A stretch of DNA of 64,000 bases. Source: Solanum dulcamara (Eukaryota > Streptophyta > Magnoliopsida > Solanales > Solanaceae). Positions 1 through 10,544 of this stretch are shown in pieces (the stretch's first letter is position 1; each line of letters begins with the position of its first letter). Both the position numbers and the translations under genes were made by a program. Location of the stretch: assembly GCF_947179165.1 (NCBI RefSeq), contig NC_077238.1, forward strand, positions 37,375,793 to 37,439,792, given 5' to 3'. Under the pieces are notes generated by a model. The model was not told where the DNA came from. It worked only from the letters and a program-made list of their open reading frames with translations, and made no database searches.

Positions 1-222
1 TATGTAAGGAAAAATAAAAGGTGCAAAGAAACCAATTTATTAGATCAGGAAAATTGGGAGAATTAGGGAGCAAAAAAATGGAAAATCATGTCCGTCAGAG
101 GAATAGTGTGAGTAACAAGAAATACATACTTCAAACAACATTGAATCAGTGTCATTCATAAGTTTATAGATCTCCCAAACTACTCAGTGAGCCTCTAAAA
201 TTAGTAATCAGTGGAAACTTAC

Positions 223-3200
223 CTTTGCTAAATTGCCAAGGCCGGCTACTTCAAGAAATAAATGCGGGCATAAAGGAGACATAACTTCCAAACCAGTCCC
301 AAAGTCATACAGAACATCAGCTGCAGCATAGAAGGTTTGTATAATTTAAAACTACTGTACAACTCAACAGAGGAATGCAAGTAATAGAATCAAATTATGC
401 AGTAGCAACTCTGATAAAGAAATAAAGAAGAATCATAGCATAGAACAGTGCTTCAGAAACATTGAATAAACCTAAAATTCTCCAACGTTTAGGCTCAGAA
501 TCCATCCTTGCACCTAAGTTGCTACATATGATCTTTCCGACATGCTGCATACCATCTCTCAATATCTGTAAATAAACAAAACAATTCATAAAATAGTTCC
601 CTTAAGAAGGAAAGGAGACTAGACATAATACATAAGGAGTCATCTGTTCAATCTGTCCACTAGCCAAAAGGCTTACCCAGCTCACTGCAGTTGCCTGAGC
701 AGCGGTAGGACGCAAGCCTGCAGCAAATAGTAGTGACTGCAAAGAAGTAATATTCAGAAGTATCATAATTTTAATGTCATGTATTTAGGCATTTAGAACA
801 AAATCCTATGTCAACTAAGAATACATACATAAATATAGTGTGTGCGCATACTCTTGATGAAGATAGTATACTCTAAAAAGTTCTATGAAGTCGAATAAAG
901 TTTAGCAGGCAGTGAGATGCTTTATAGTTTAGAAGACCTGAGTCGACAAAACCGATAATGCTGCACTCGTAAAGTGTTGTAGAGCTCGAAACTGTGTGTA
1001 TCTCATATACCCCTCATTCACACTGCAGAAACAATCAAGAGCAGATATTTATATTACATATTCATGAAGCTTGCGACCAATTAAAACTGTTGGGAAATGA
1101 TTTCCAAGAAATTCACACCTATATGGATAGCCAGATGGGAAAAATTTATTCAGAAAGGATTCAATCATTCTCTGTGCAGCTGGTCTTGAGTCATCAACCA
1201 TCTTGACCTGTAAAGAGTCACAGAAGTAAGTCTCTGTTAAAATAAGCAAAGTACTTTTGCGATATTAACATGACATGAAAAATGTAGTGCATTGTAATAA
1301 GTCTCTATTAGAGAAGCAAGTGAAAGTACTTTTGATCTATTAACATGGCAGGGAAAACGTAGTACATCCAGTGAAACATTTAGGTGTCAAGGAAAATTAA
1401 TAGTAGTATAGAATAACATTCACTTGGATGTGATATATACCGATCATATGCTAAAGATGTTTATTAACTCTCAAGAATATTACTGCCACCTAGAGAAATA
1501 GCAGGGGGGAAACTAAACAGTAAAGGAGAAGTTAATACCAAAGCACAAAATTATTGGGCGCATTCAAACTTACATGAAGGTATTACCTACATTTCTTTTG
1601 GTAACTAACAATTTTATTAATTGCCAATACTTTGTACAAGGTATTACCTACATTATTTAACTACATCTGCCACAACTGGTCATAAAGGTGAGAACAGGAA
1701 ACACGAGGTATACTTGAAGTTTAGGAGAAGCACAATTAGACGACAACAACATACCAAGTGTAATCCCACAGAGTGGAGCCTGGAGAGGGTAGAGTGTTTA
1801 CAAACCTTAACCCTACCTTGGAGGTAGAAAGGTTGATCTGATAGACCCCCGGCTCATGGAAAAACAATTCAAAGAAGTTTGGAAAAAGAAATAATGACAG
1901 TGAAGAAGCCATGAAAAAATACTATAAAAGCATAGCAAAGCATTATGAACAATAATTACAACAAAATAGTACGATAAACAAAGTATAAGAAACAACAAAT
2001 AGAAACTAAAGTAGTAATACTACGTCTACTAGTATGAAGGATAAGCAATACAATGCCCTTCTACCTATTAACATTCTACCCTAATTCATGTCTTCATAAC
2101 CTCCTAGCTAAGGTCATGTTCTCGATAAATTGAATCTGCGACATGTCCTGTCTATTCACCTCTCCTCAATAATTCTTCGGGCTTTCTCTATTTCAACTGA
2201 CACTATCCATGGTCAATCTCTCACAACTCCGCACTGGGTAACTGTGTCTCTCCTCTTCACATATTCAACCCCATCTTAGCTTCACTTCCGACATCTGGTC
2301 CTCCACTAAAAGTCACTCTCACCTTGCCCGAATGTCTTCAATTCTAATCATATCTCTTAGATTGTCAACACATCCATCACATCATCCTTATTTACACAAC
2401 TTTCAACTTCTGAACATGATAGTTCTTCAGAGAGAAATTGTTTTTAATTAACTGGTAGTTTAATTTACCTGGTACCTTCTTTTATTTGGAGAATGGTAAA
2501 AATAATTTACTTGGTGCCTGTTGAACAAGAAAAAAAATTCAACTTCCAAACTTTTTTCGCTCATTTCCAACTCCAACCCAACGCCGTTAACTGCTTTCCT
2601 GTGCGGCAAAATTTTGAAATGGACATGTTAGAGCATTAATTTGTGCTTGGTTAAGTTTCCAAAACTGTTTCTGGGGAAAAGCTAAACAGCTACTACTACT
2701 CAAAAACACTTGTTTTTTTCCTAAAAAGCCAGGTAAAACACCTTTAACTCTCTAAAATAAGCACTTTTGGCTCCAATTAACTTGGCCAAACAGGCTATAC
2801 GTACTACAATCAATGTAATGAAAAATGGAAAGGATTATATCTTGTACACTAAAACGAGAAATTGAAGATAAATTGGGGAAATCTTTGGCCAAAAATAGAA
2901 AAAAAGTAAGGAGAACTTACCGATAGCTTACCATCAGGTTGAAATTGGTATTGACGAGAAACTGAATTGGAAATTTCAACCCAAGAAATTGGCAGCTCAG
3001 GCGGCCGTTCATCTGATTCTTTTCTTTGCATCTTTATCTTATCCTACAGTACATACATTCATTCATCCACAAAGTTCAAAATCAAAAGGTCTTGAAGTAA
3101 CTGAGAAGAAATAAAAGACAAAAAAAGAGTGTAAAGATTATAGGAAATTGGAACAATTGATATTTGAAATGTGTTTTAATAAATAGTCCGAAAACTCAAA

Positions 3201-3283
3201 AAATCAAATATATTAACAATATTTTTTTAACATTAACTCAAGAACAAAAAAAGACTAACGGAGAGAATTACCAGAATTTGCAT
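223..3283 (-). CDS. RUS2: RUS-family (DUF647) protein, RUS2/WXR1-like, 5' part of a split gene
   Basis: Spliced plant gene, partial at the left edge. Coding exons in transcript order: 3283-3272, 3043-2921, 1207-1119, 1022-938, 736-677, 565-472, 320-223. All introns have GT/AG borders and the exons sum to 561 nt (187 codons) in one open frame. The next donor is at 222-221; 1-222 looks intronic. The start chosen is ATG 3283-3281, because this four-codon exon joins the next in frame (MQIL-DKIKMQRK); ATG 3031 is a possible internal start. Conserved family strings include PSGYPYSVNEGY, SLLFAAGLRPTAAQATAVSW, DGMQHVGKIICSNLGA and LCPHLFLEVAGLGNL. Known of the family: RUS1 and RUS2 act together in plastids in UV-B response, early seedling growth and auxin transport, with links to vitamin B6. 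The short N-terminus (about 65 residues before PSGYPY) and the MQ start fit RUS2/WXR1 best from memory; the RUS subgroup is less certain than the family. The 1713-bp intron 1208-2920 holds a LINE fragment. Confidence 0.88.
1738..2430 (-). mobile_element. decayed 5'-truncated RTE LINE fragment inside RUS intron
   Basis: This stretch aligns by eye with the 3' half of the intact RTE LINE at 47139-49210. The shared blocks are the 3' tail (short caacaa run near 1741, then a block like cccac...gtctggggagggtagaatg) and the C-terminal reverse-transcriptase coding part read on the minus strand (2090-2420, for example catgtcctgtct and tcctcttcacat). It has many substitutions and indels and no open frame. 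It is much older than the 47-kb copy and lies in the same orientation as the host gene. Confidence 0.75.
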
Positions 3284-3522
3284 TGACAGAGAGTCCCGCC
3301 GGCAAAGTTGGGAGATAAGGAGAAAGCTGAATGCCTGAAATACAATATTGAAAACTAGCCAGCATTGATTTTAGGAAAAAAACAATGACAAAAGTGGTCC
3401 CTTAGGTTCAAAATAATACCCTTTAAGTATATATTTAATTGATTCGGTCCTTTAAATTTCTCATAAGTTAACAAAGGGAATAAACAAGGAATCCATTCTC
3501 AACTAATCGTGAAAAGTTGAAT
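3284..3522 (-). promoter_or_regulatory. putative 5' UTR and core promoter of the RUS gene
   Basis: Lies directly upstream of the proposed start codon on the minus strand. A TATA-like run (TATATA at 3433-3428) sits about 145 nt before the ATG, which would put transcription start near 3395-3400. No transcript data are available, so both the TATA call and the 5' UTR length are inference. Confidence 0.35.
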
Positions 3523-3933
3523 GAGCCCGTTTGAAAAGTTGAATGAGTCTGTTTGAATGCGCTTAAAAAAGTAACTTTTATGTAGGAAGTGTTTTTAGAA
3601 TTTTGAAGTGCTGAAAGTTATTTTTATAAATAAGCAGTTGAGTGTTTGGATAAAAGTAATTAAATGAGGAAAATGATGATAATTTTAGGGTTAAAAGAAT
3701 AAAAAAGGATAGTTTGGTAATTTAGTTAAAATATAAGGGATATAAAAGTAATTTCTATGGTCAAAGAAAATAATTTTTGAACACTTAAAAAAAAGTTAGA
3801 AATTCTAACTTTTCATTTTTGACTGACTTTAAGAACTTTATGGATTAAAGTCAGCATTAGGCAAACACGTCCAAAAGCTAAAAATGGGCTTTAAGTTGAT
3901 TTTGACCAACTTAAAGCCCATCCAAACGGGCTC
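3523..3933. mobile_element. MITE-like element with GAGCCCGTTTG terminal inverted repeats
   Basis: The left end GAGCCCGTTTG (3523-3533) is the inverse of CAAACGGGCTC (3923-3933). The left terminus is partly duplicated as a 22-bp direct repeat (second, diverged copy at 3545-3555). A strong subterminal hairpin lies at the right end: TGGGCTTTAAGTTG near 3886 pairs with CAACTTAAAGCCCA ending at 3921. No coding capacity. The flanking duplication is unclear (aat on both sides at most), so the superfamily is not assigned. Confidence 0.6.
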
Positions 3934-3945
3934 AATATACATTTA

Positions 3946-4215
3946 AATTATTGCGATCTATAATACACATGTATTATTTTAAAATAAAATTAATATTATC
4001 CTAAAACATATGATACACTCTCATAGTATGTAGTATATTATTCTCGCCCGCACATTAACATTATGTTAGTGCCATGTTAGAATTATTGCGATTTATTATA
4101 CACATGTACTACTTAAAAATAAAATTAATATACCCTAAAATGTATAATACACTCTCGCGATATGTAGTGTATTGCTCTTGCCCGCACATCAACACTATGT
4201 TAGTGCCACATTAGA
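3946..4215. repeat. 135-bp tandem duplication (two copies)
   Basis: Copy 1 is 3946-4080 and copy 2 is 4081-4215. Both start with ttattgcgat and end with ttag after a tagtgcca block. They share cacatgta, aaaataaaattaata, gatacactct/aatacactct and gcccgcacat. Identity is high but not complete, and there is no open frame. Confidence 0.75.
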
Positions 4216-5159
4216 AATTATAATTTTTTTATATATCTTTTTTCTTTTCTTTATTCATTAACTTGTCTTTTGTTAATTATATTTTACACTAATTAATTCC
4301 TAATACAATTAAAATCATCTAATAATTAGATTTGTCACAAAACCCACCTATTCCATCTCTCGTCACACTGAAAACATTATGTCCAGCCACCTTCACCACC
4401 GATTCTTTGCTCTTCACCAACATTAATATCACCTTCTACTCTTTTTTTTCTTCACAACCCTCCACAAAATATCACCACAATCATTATTACTATTGATTTC
4501 TTCTTCTTCATCACCTTCAATTCCTTCTTCTTTTCCATGCGCCATCCACAAACAACAAATCCACCACTATATATATTTTTTTTAAAAAAAGGTATAAAAA
4601 TCATCCACAAAACCCTTTTTCAGATTTAAAATATTTTCTTACTTTATATCATTATCCATTATTCATTTTCTCTTCAAAAAATTGCAAGCAAATCATAATT
4701 ATATTCTTATTTAATGATTGATAGGTAAATTATTTTTTAATTGAAGACATAATTGTGAATTTTAACACTTTTGGGATAAAAATGACATATAAAACTTAAT
4801 TTTTAAAATTAATTGAAGAATTGAAACGACGAAATGGTGATATATGGTGGTCAGAGGTCCTCCAATGGTATTGAAAATGAAAGAAGTATTGGAAGAAGAA
4901 GAAGAAGAAGAAGGTGATGATGATGATAATCAAATGCCCATTGTTAATTTTAAGTAGGTTCAAGAATTAAGGCATGAAGGAAAGAGTTTTAAGCTACTAA
5001 CCTTGAAATCACAAGTTATTTTTAGCAATTTTATAAAACGGTTTTCTTGAAATATAAGTTAGATTTTGCTTACTTTTTGATGTTTGATAAGTATTTAATG
5101 CCCAAATCACATTTTTAGACCTTATTTTCTCTCTAACATCCAAACACTCGTCCCTAGAC
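4216..5159. other. AT-rich intergenic DNA with a GAA/GAT microsatellite
   Basis: No gene or recognisable element seen. There are pyrimidine-rich stretches (tcttcttcatcacc, 4500-4560) and a simple repeat of GAA units followed by GAT units at about 4891-4931. It is AT-rich throughout. Confidence 0.5.
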
Positions 5160-5345
5160 TTGAGAGAGAAGATTTTACACCTTTTAAGGCTATTTCTGTC
5201 ATTGATGTAAGTTCATTAGTTCCTTCTGATGTTGGTCAATTTGTTAAATTCATGTTATCTTTAGATTGGGAAATCGTTGAGTTAGACCCTAGGTTCTTGA
5301 ATGATGGAAATTTCTTATGGGTTTTCCTTAATGTGTGTAAGGATG
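5160..5345 (+). pseudogene. short coding-like fragment cut by the E1 insertion, unidentified
   Basis: One frame stays open for about 57 codons across 5160-5345 and has an ordinary protein composition (for example VSSLVPSDVGQFVKFMLSL and LDWEIVELDPRF). It ends in a stop created exactly at the junction with the LTR of E1 (tgtaaga). I do not recognise the family. It could be the remains of a host gene exon, a piece of an older element, or chance. Confidence 0.3.
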
Positions 5346-7527
5346 TGTAAGACCTTGAAAGTTGAAAAAATTCTTGAAAGTTGAAAGAATTCAAAAAAGT
5401 TGTTGGTGTGAAACTTTGAGGCCTTGTATAGACTGAACAAGCTTATACAGTCCGTGTAAGGATATCGTGGAAAGGTCTGAAAAAAAATAAATTTTAAGCT
5501 AAGATTGACGGACGAGTCGATGGACCGTAGACCATCTTGTGAAAGGGCTTCCGAGAAAAAGGGGAGGGAACTGACTTGACGGGAAGTTATACAGACCGTG
5601 GTTGTGGTTAGTTCTATGGACCGTAGGAGGGTCCTCGACCACACTACCATACTTGGAAGGAATTTGGACCTAGGTTACCTATATGGAAGGTTGTACGGCC
5701 CATGAAGAGTTTCACTAGTCGTAGACCTACCCGTAGAAGGTGGGCTTCAGGATCCTTGTTGGGATTGCCTTACACGACTCATATAGAGTTCCACGGACCG
5801 TAGAAGGCACCTGTGGAACTTGTGCGATAATTGATTATAAAGTGCATTTCAGACTTCCCTCCTATTCTTTTACATTAAAGCTTGGACATTTTGGGTTATT
5901 TTCCTATAGCTATAACTACCAAACTCTTCAATAACTACGTATTCTCTCATTATTCTCCCAAATCAAAAATCATATCTCTAGAATTCTCTCCCAGGTTTCC
6001 TCTTCAAGTCAAGCAAGGTTTCAAGCCAAGACTCTATTTATAGAGCTTGCTAGGGCTTTGATATCCAAATATATGGAAATTTACCAATGAATTTCCATTC
6101 ATCCATTGGGTCCCAAAAGATCTCAATTCTCTAAATTTAATTTCTCAATTCAATGAGTGTTTCATGTCAATTCTCCATGGGTCTTTTTATATTGATTCAA
6201 TTGAATTTGTTTCACTTGATTATGTATGAATTTATTTTACTATATGATTTTCAATTAATTTTACATGGACCCACGCATTATGTCAAATATTTTCAATGAT
6301 GAACTATTAATAATGATCATGAACTTTATGAAAGACTTATGAATATTTTTCGAAAGCTATGAATGATGTTTCAAGTATATTTTCAAGTATGTATTTATGA
6401 ATTGTGAAAGTTTTTAGCAAAATATGAATTAAATCATGATATATATGCTTAGAAATTTAAGTATCTATATGAACAACGTTATGAAATCATGATTTAAGGA
6501 GCTCCTCTTAAGATATTTTATGAATGTGGATTGATGTATAATTATTGCCTTTCCTAATGACATGATGATAGTGATTTTATCTATTTCGTTGGGATTTGAC
6601 TTAGCACCGAGAGGGCTTGAGGTCGAAACGTGGTAAGGGAGCTTCTAATAGCAACTTCTAGTCCCAAATTAGGTTGCCCCCATAGGTTTTATTAAATGAT
6701 ATAGCTAGTGGATCTACATATATCTCATGATGTTAATGATACAGAGTCTATCTTGGCAAGTAGCTTATCTTTTGTCGGTGTAGGAGTTACACCAGAATCC
6801 ATGTTATAGCTCACATGATTTTATTGTTAGTTAGGGTCCATATCCTACAAAAATGACTATGTTTTCTTACAAGCTTTTAAAGGTTGTTTTATGGTGCATT
6901 GACCTTATTATATGTTTTCATGGTTTACACGCTTTTTAAATTATTTGGTCATGCATCATATGTTCATGTTTATTATATCCGCATATTCATGTTATGCATA
7001 TTTCTTACATATTTATTACATTTCATGTACTAACACATAGTTTTCTCTATATTGTCTCATAATATAGGTTACGATGCTCCCGCTCCTCCACATGGCTAGT
7101 TTGGACATCTACTCATAGTTAGCTATTTTTGTGAGTCCTCGTGATTTGAGGGGGAACTTTTCACATCTACTCATAGTTAGCTATTTTTGTGAGTCCTCGT
7201 GATTTGAGGGGGAACTTTTCATGTCATTTCTTTTATGTTCAAAACGTATGTACTTTGTTATGTTATGGTGAGTTAGATCTTGTCCTATGGCCCCATCTAA
7301 AGTTTTGTAGAGGCATTGTTATACTATAGAAGTATGTTTCCTTTATTTGGACTATGAAGGTTGAATTCTCTTTACTTCCAGATTTTATGTTGAGACTAAT
7401 TTTCACATTACATCTACTTTTTATTTCATATTGTTTATGTCATGTTATATATTCTAAGAGGCTAGGTTGGAGTCCTTTGATATTCTAATCGTTGTATCAT
7501 GTCTAAGGTCTAGCTTGGGTCGTGACA
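5346..7527 (+). repeat. E1 5' LTR
   Basis: Begins TGTAAGACC and ends GGGTCGTGACA, directly before a primer binding site. It matches, with many substitutions, the split 3' LTR (45237-45649 plus 58405-60131). It contains clustered short motifs of the type gaccgtag/ctacggtc (5420-5800), an inverted repeat CCAATG...CATTGG (6084-6109), a hairpin CTATATT...AATATAG (7047-7067) and a 58-bp tandem duplication near 7106-7221. Confidence 0.85.
7106..7221 (+). repeat. 58-bp exact tandem duplication in E1 5' LTR
   Basis: The block starting catctactcatag occurs at 7106 and again at 7164 with no difference visible to me. The matching place in the 3' LTR (near 59771) has only one copy, so the duplication arose after E1 inserted. 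Confidence 0.9.
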
Positions 7528-7548
7528 AACTTGTATCAGAGCACAAGG
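7528..7548 (+). promoter_or_regulatory. E1 primer binding site (tRNA-iMet type)
   Basis: aacttgtatcagagcacaag directly follows the LTR end. It resembles TGGTATCAGAGC, the complement of the plant initiator tRNA-Met 3' end, with one base missing (ttgtatcagagc). Confidence 0.75.
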
Positions 7549-7744
7549 TTTTAAAAATCCTAAGGTGTCTGACATACCACATTGAATAGAGTCTTATTTA
7601 TGGGTGTGGAGTACACCACATATATGAATAGGAGGCTATGAGGCATTTGGGAAACTCCACTTCTTTCATCATCTTTATGTCGTGAGATAGAGTTGAACTC
7701 TCTATATTTTCCTTCTAACTCTTGTTCTTTACAATTACAGAATC

Positions 7745-8815
7745 ATGGCTCCTTAAAGAGCGTACGTTAGAAGGAATGATAATAAGAATGTGAATGAGGA
7801 GCAACAAGATCCACAAGCTCCTAATGATCCCTTGGTCGAGCAAGTCTCTCATGTCGAGTTTACAATGGCTTTTTAAGTGATTACCCAAGTTATGGCGGTA
7901 TAAGCTAACCGTCATATGGTTTCTTCAGTAAACCCAAATATGGGTATGAAAACTAGTAGAATTCGTGACTTGATAAGGATGAACACTCTAGAGTTCCATT
8001 ATTCAAAGGTGGACAAGGGTCGATAGGAGTTCATTGAAAGGATTCATAAGATTGTAGACATTATGGGTAGCCTAGTAGAGAAGGTGGACTTAATCACTTA
8101 CAAATTGAAAGGTGTGGCTCAAATTTGGTTTGAATAATGGAAAGAAGAAAGAGTTAGGGATGTGGGTCCCTTAGATTGGAAAGGGTTCAAAGATGCCTTT
8201 CTTGATAGTTTCCTTCCCCTTGAGTTAAGGGAGGACAAAATTCAAGAGTTAATCAACTTGAGGCAAGGTAGAATGAATGTGAGAGAGTATGCATTAAGTT
8301 CAGCCAATTTTCTAAATATGCTTCATTTATAGTTGCCAATTCTAGGGCTCATATGAGCAAGTTTGTATTGGGTGTTTCAGACCTGGTCGTCAAAGAATAT
8401 TTAGTTGTCATATTGATTAGAGAGGTGTATATTTCATGGTTGGTGACACATGCCAAGAAAATATAGGAGGAAAAGCTAAAGGATAGAGCTAGGGAGTACA
8501 AGAGGGCAAGGACCAATGGTGGTGACTACTCACATGGGAGGTCCGATAATGGTGGCCATTCACAAGTTTACTCAAAGTTCTCTGGATAGAATTCTTCAAG
8601 TACTCCATCCCTAAACTTCAACAAAAATAGAATGTCAAAGCCTAAGACTCAAGGGAGTGCTCCTAGTGGTCATACTATTCCCACATGCAATAAGTGAAGA
8701 AAGAGCCACCGAGGAGATTGTTTGGCGGGTTCTGATGCTTGTTATTGTTGCTACAAGGCGGGTCATAGAGTGAGAGACTATCCCTCAGTTGCTACTTGAA
8801 GTAGAGGTTTTCATC
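7745..8815 (+). pseudogene. E1 gag pseudogene
   Basis: The capsid-nucleocapsid reading frame can be followed from ATG 7745 but has many in-frame stops, the first at codon 4. Conserved gypsy gag strings remain, such as LDWKGFKDAFLDSFLP, LREDKIQELINLRQG and MNVREYAL. Two nucleocapsid knuckles are decayed: an atypical C-X2-C-X3-H-X3-C with its second Cys lost to a stop (8684-8719), then CYCCYKAGH (about 8740-8767). It cannot encode a working Gag. Confidence 0.8.
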
Positions 8816-10015
8816 TTCAGAGTTAGACTACTACTTCCAATAGTCTGGCCCAATATGGTACGAGTCTTTCAGTTTGATGTTATATGTTGTTAGATCAGGG
8901 AGCTACTTTATCTTTTGTTACTCCTTATCTTTCCTTAAAATTTAATATTAGTCCAAAAATCTTGTTAGAGCCTTTTTCAGTCTATACTCCTGTTAGTGAT
9001 TTAGTCTCCGCAAAATAAGTCTATAGAAATTGTCCAATCGCAGTTTTCTATTAAATCACCCTTGTTGATCTTATAGAGCTTGATATGACCGATTTTGATG
9101 TTATGCTTGATATGGATTGGTTTCATACATGTTATGATTCTATTGATTGTAGAACCTGAGTGGTTAAGTTTTAATTTTCAAATGAGCCAGTCTTAGAATG
9201 GAAAGATAGTAATTTCATGTTTAAGGGTCAATTCATCTCGTGCCTTAAAGCTCAGAAAATGATTTCTTAAGGTAGCTTTTACCATCTTGTACGAGTTAGG
9301 GATATGAATTCCAAAGCCCTTACTCTTGAGTCAGTTTCAGTGGTAAATAAGTCTTATTGAAGTGTTTCCCGATGACCTTCCAAGTATTTCTCCTCAAAGG
9401 AAAATAGACTTTGGTATTGATCTTCTTCCTGGTACCCTGCTTATCTATATCCCTCTTTATAGAATGGCTCCGACAAAACTTATAGATTTAAAGGATCAGT
9501 TAAAGGACTTATTAGATAAGGGCTTCATAAAACTAAGTATCTCTATATGGGTTGCTCTGGTTCTCTTTGTTCGAAAGAAGGATGGTTCTCTCCGTATATG
9601 TATTGATTACCGACAATTGAATAAGGTCACAATTAGGAATAAGTATTCCATCCCAAGGATTCATAACTTGTTTGATCAACTTCAAAGAGCAAGTTATTTC
9701 TCAAAGATCTATCTTCGATCGGGTTATTATCAACTTCGAGTGAGAGAATTTCCAAACTGGGTATTGTCACTTAGAATTTTTGGTTATGTCTTTTGGACTA
9801 ACAAATGCTCTTGCAAAATTTATGGACTTGATGAACATGGTATTTAAGCAGCGCTTGGATATCTTTGTTGTCGTGTTCATTGATGATAATTGATTTATTA
9901 TCAGTTGAAGGATGAGCGTACCGTTCATTTGAGAATTATCTTACAAGTTCTCAAGGACTTTCCCTATCTCACCCTCAAAACTAAATATAACTAGTTTTTG
10001 AAAGAAAACAACTTA
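8816..10015 (+). pseudogene. E1 protease and reverse transcriptase N-terminal half, pseudogene
   Basis: The aspartic protease active site is visible as LLDQGATLSFVTP near 8880-8925, where the family has a D-S/T-G type motif. A linker leads to RT, with an open stretch at 9362-9847 containing [38 protein letters not shown] and [12 protein letters not shown]. The frame shifts before the catalytic motif; VVVFIDD is readable in another frame near 9865-9890. Homology fades near 10015, where the truncated LTR A begins. Confidence 0.8.
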
Positions 10016-10019
10016 TAAT

Positions 10020-10544
10020 TTGCCCTCGATGGATGAGGACTTACAAAGAGCTTCGTCGGATAAAAGCTCTACCATCCACATACAGGAATGTGATCCTCAA
10101 CCCCTACATTATGAGACAATGTAGGCAATAGTATGCATTAGTACATTTGAATATACTAAGTATGAGGGCATGCCATTCAATATAAATCATAAGATGCAAT
10201 AATCAATCAATGTACATGATAAGGGAGAATAAGTAAAGTCATGAGGAAACCTTGTTGATCAAAGCATTTGAAAGACATAGTTAAAATATAAAGATCGTCA
10301 AGAACATATACATATGTGGGAAAGAACCATTACCGATAATAAGACCATGCGAGCTATAACATGGAATGCAATATCTCCTTATACAACAGAAGAAAGAAGA
10401 ATCTACTTGCCAAGGTAGGTTCTACCCCACTAGGCGGGTCATGTACATATGCTATATGTGGATCTACTAGCTAAGACGTAAAGGCAACCTATGATGACAT
10501 GTAGTTTAAGAGACTTAAGGCTTCTACTAAGGATTTTGACTTTT
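10020..10544 (-). repeat. LTR fragment A, left part (minus strand, 3' end truncated)
   Basis: Read on the minus strand this matches the 3' part of chromovirus LTRs. cctcgatgg..atgaggac resembles the block at 23750-23790 of element B. The conserved hairpin CCTACATT...AATGTAGG is at 10103-10125. The last part of the LTR, including its CA end and any target copy, is missing at the junction with E1. The fragment continues on the far side of D at 20250. Confidence 0.7.

Noticed and set aside
1..222. Further RUS exon at the left edge
   Set aside because: No continuation of the family sequence after LGNLAK could be read here; stops in all frames of the minus strand and a good donor at 222-221 indicate intron.
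4216..5159. Gene in the AT-rich stretch upstream of E1
   Set aside because: No frame of useful length on either strand and simple-sequence composition.
5315..5650. 111-codon minus-strand open frame across the E1 LTR start
   Set aside because: It crosses the junction between flank and LTR, shows no domain, and the corresponding 3' LTR region does not keep the same frame beyond a short stretch.
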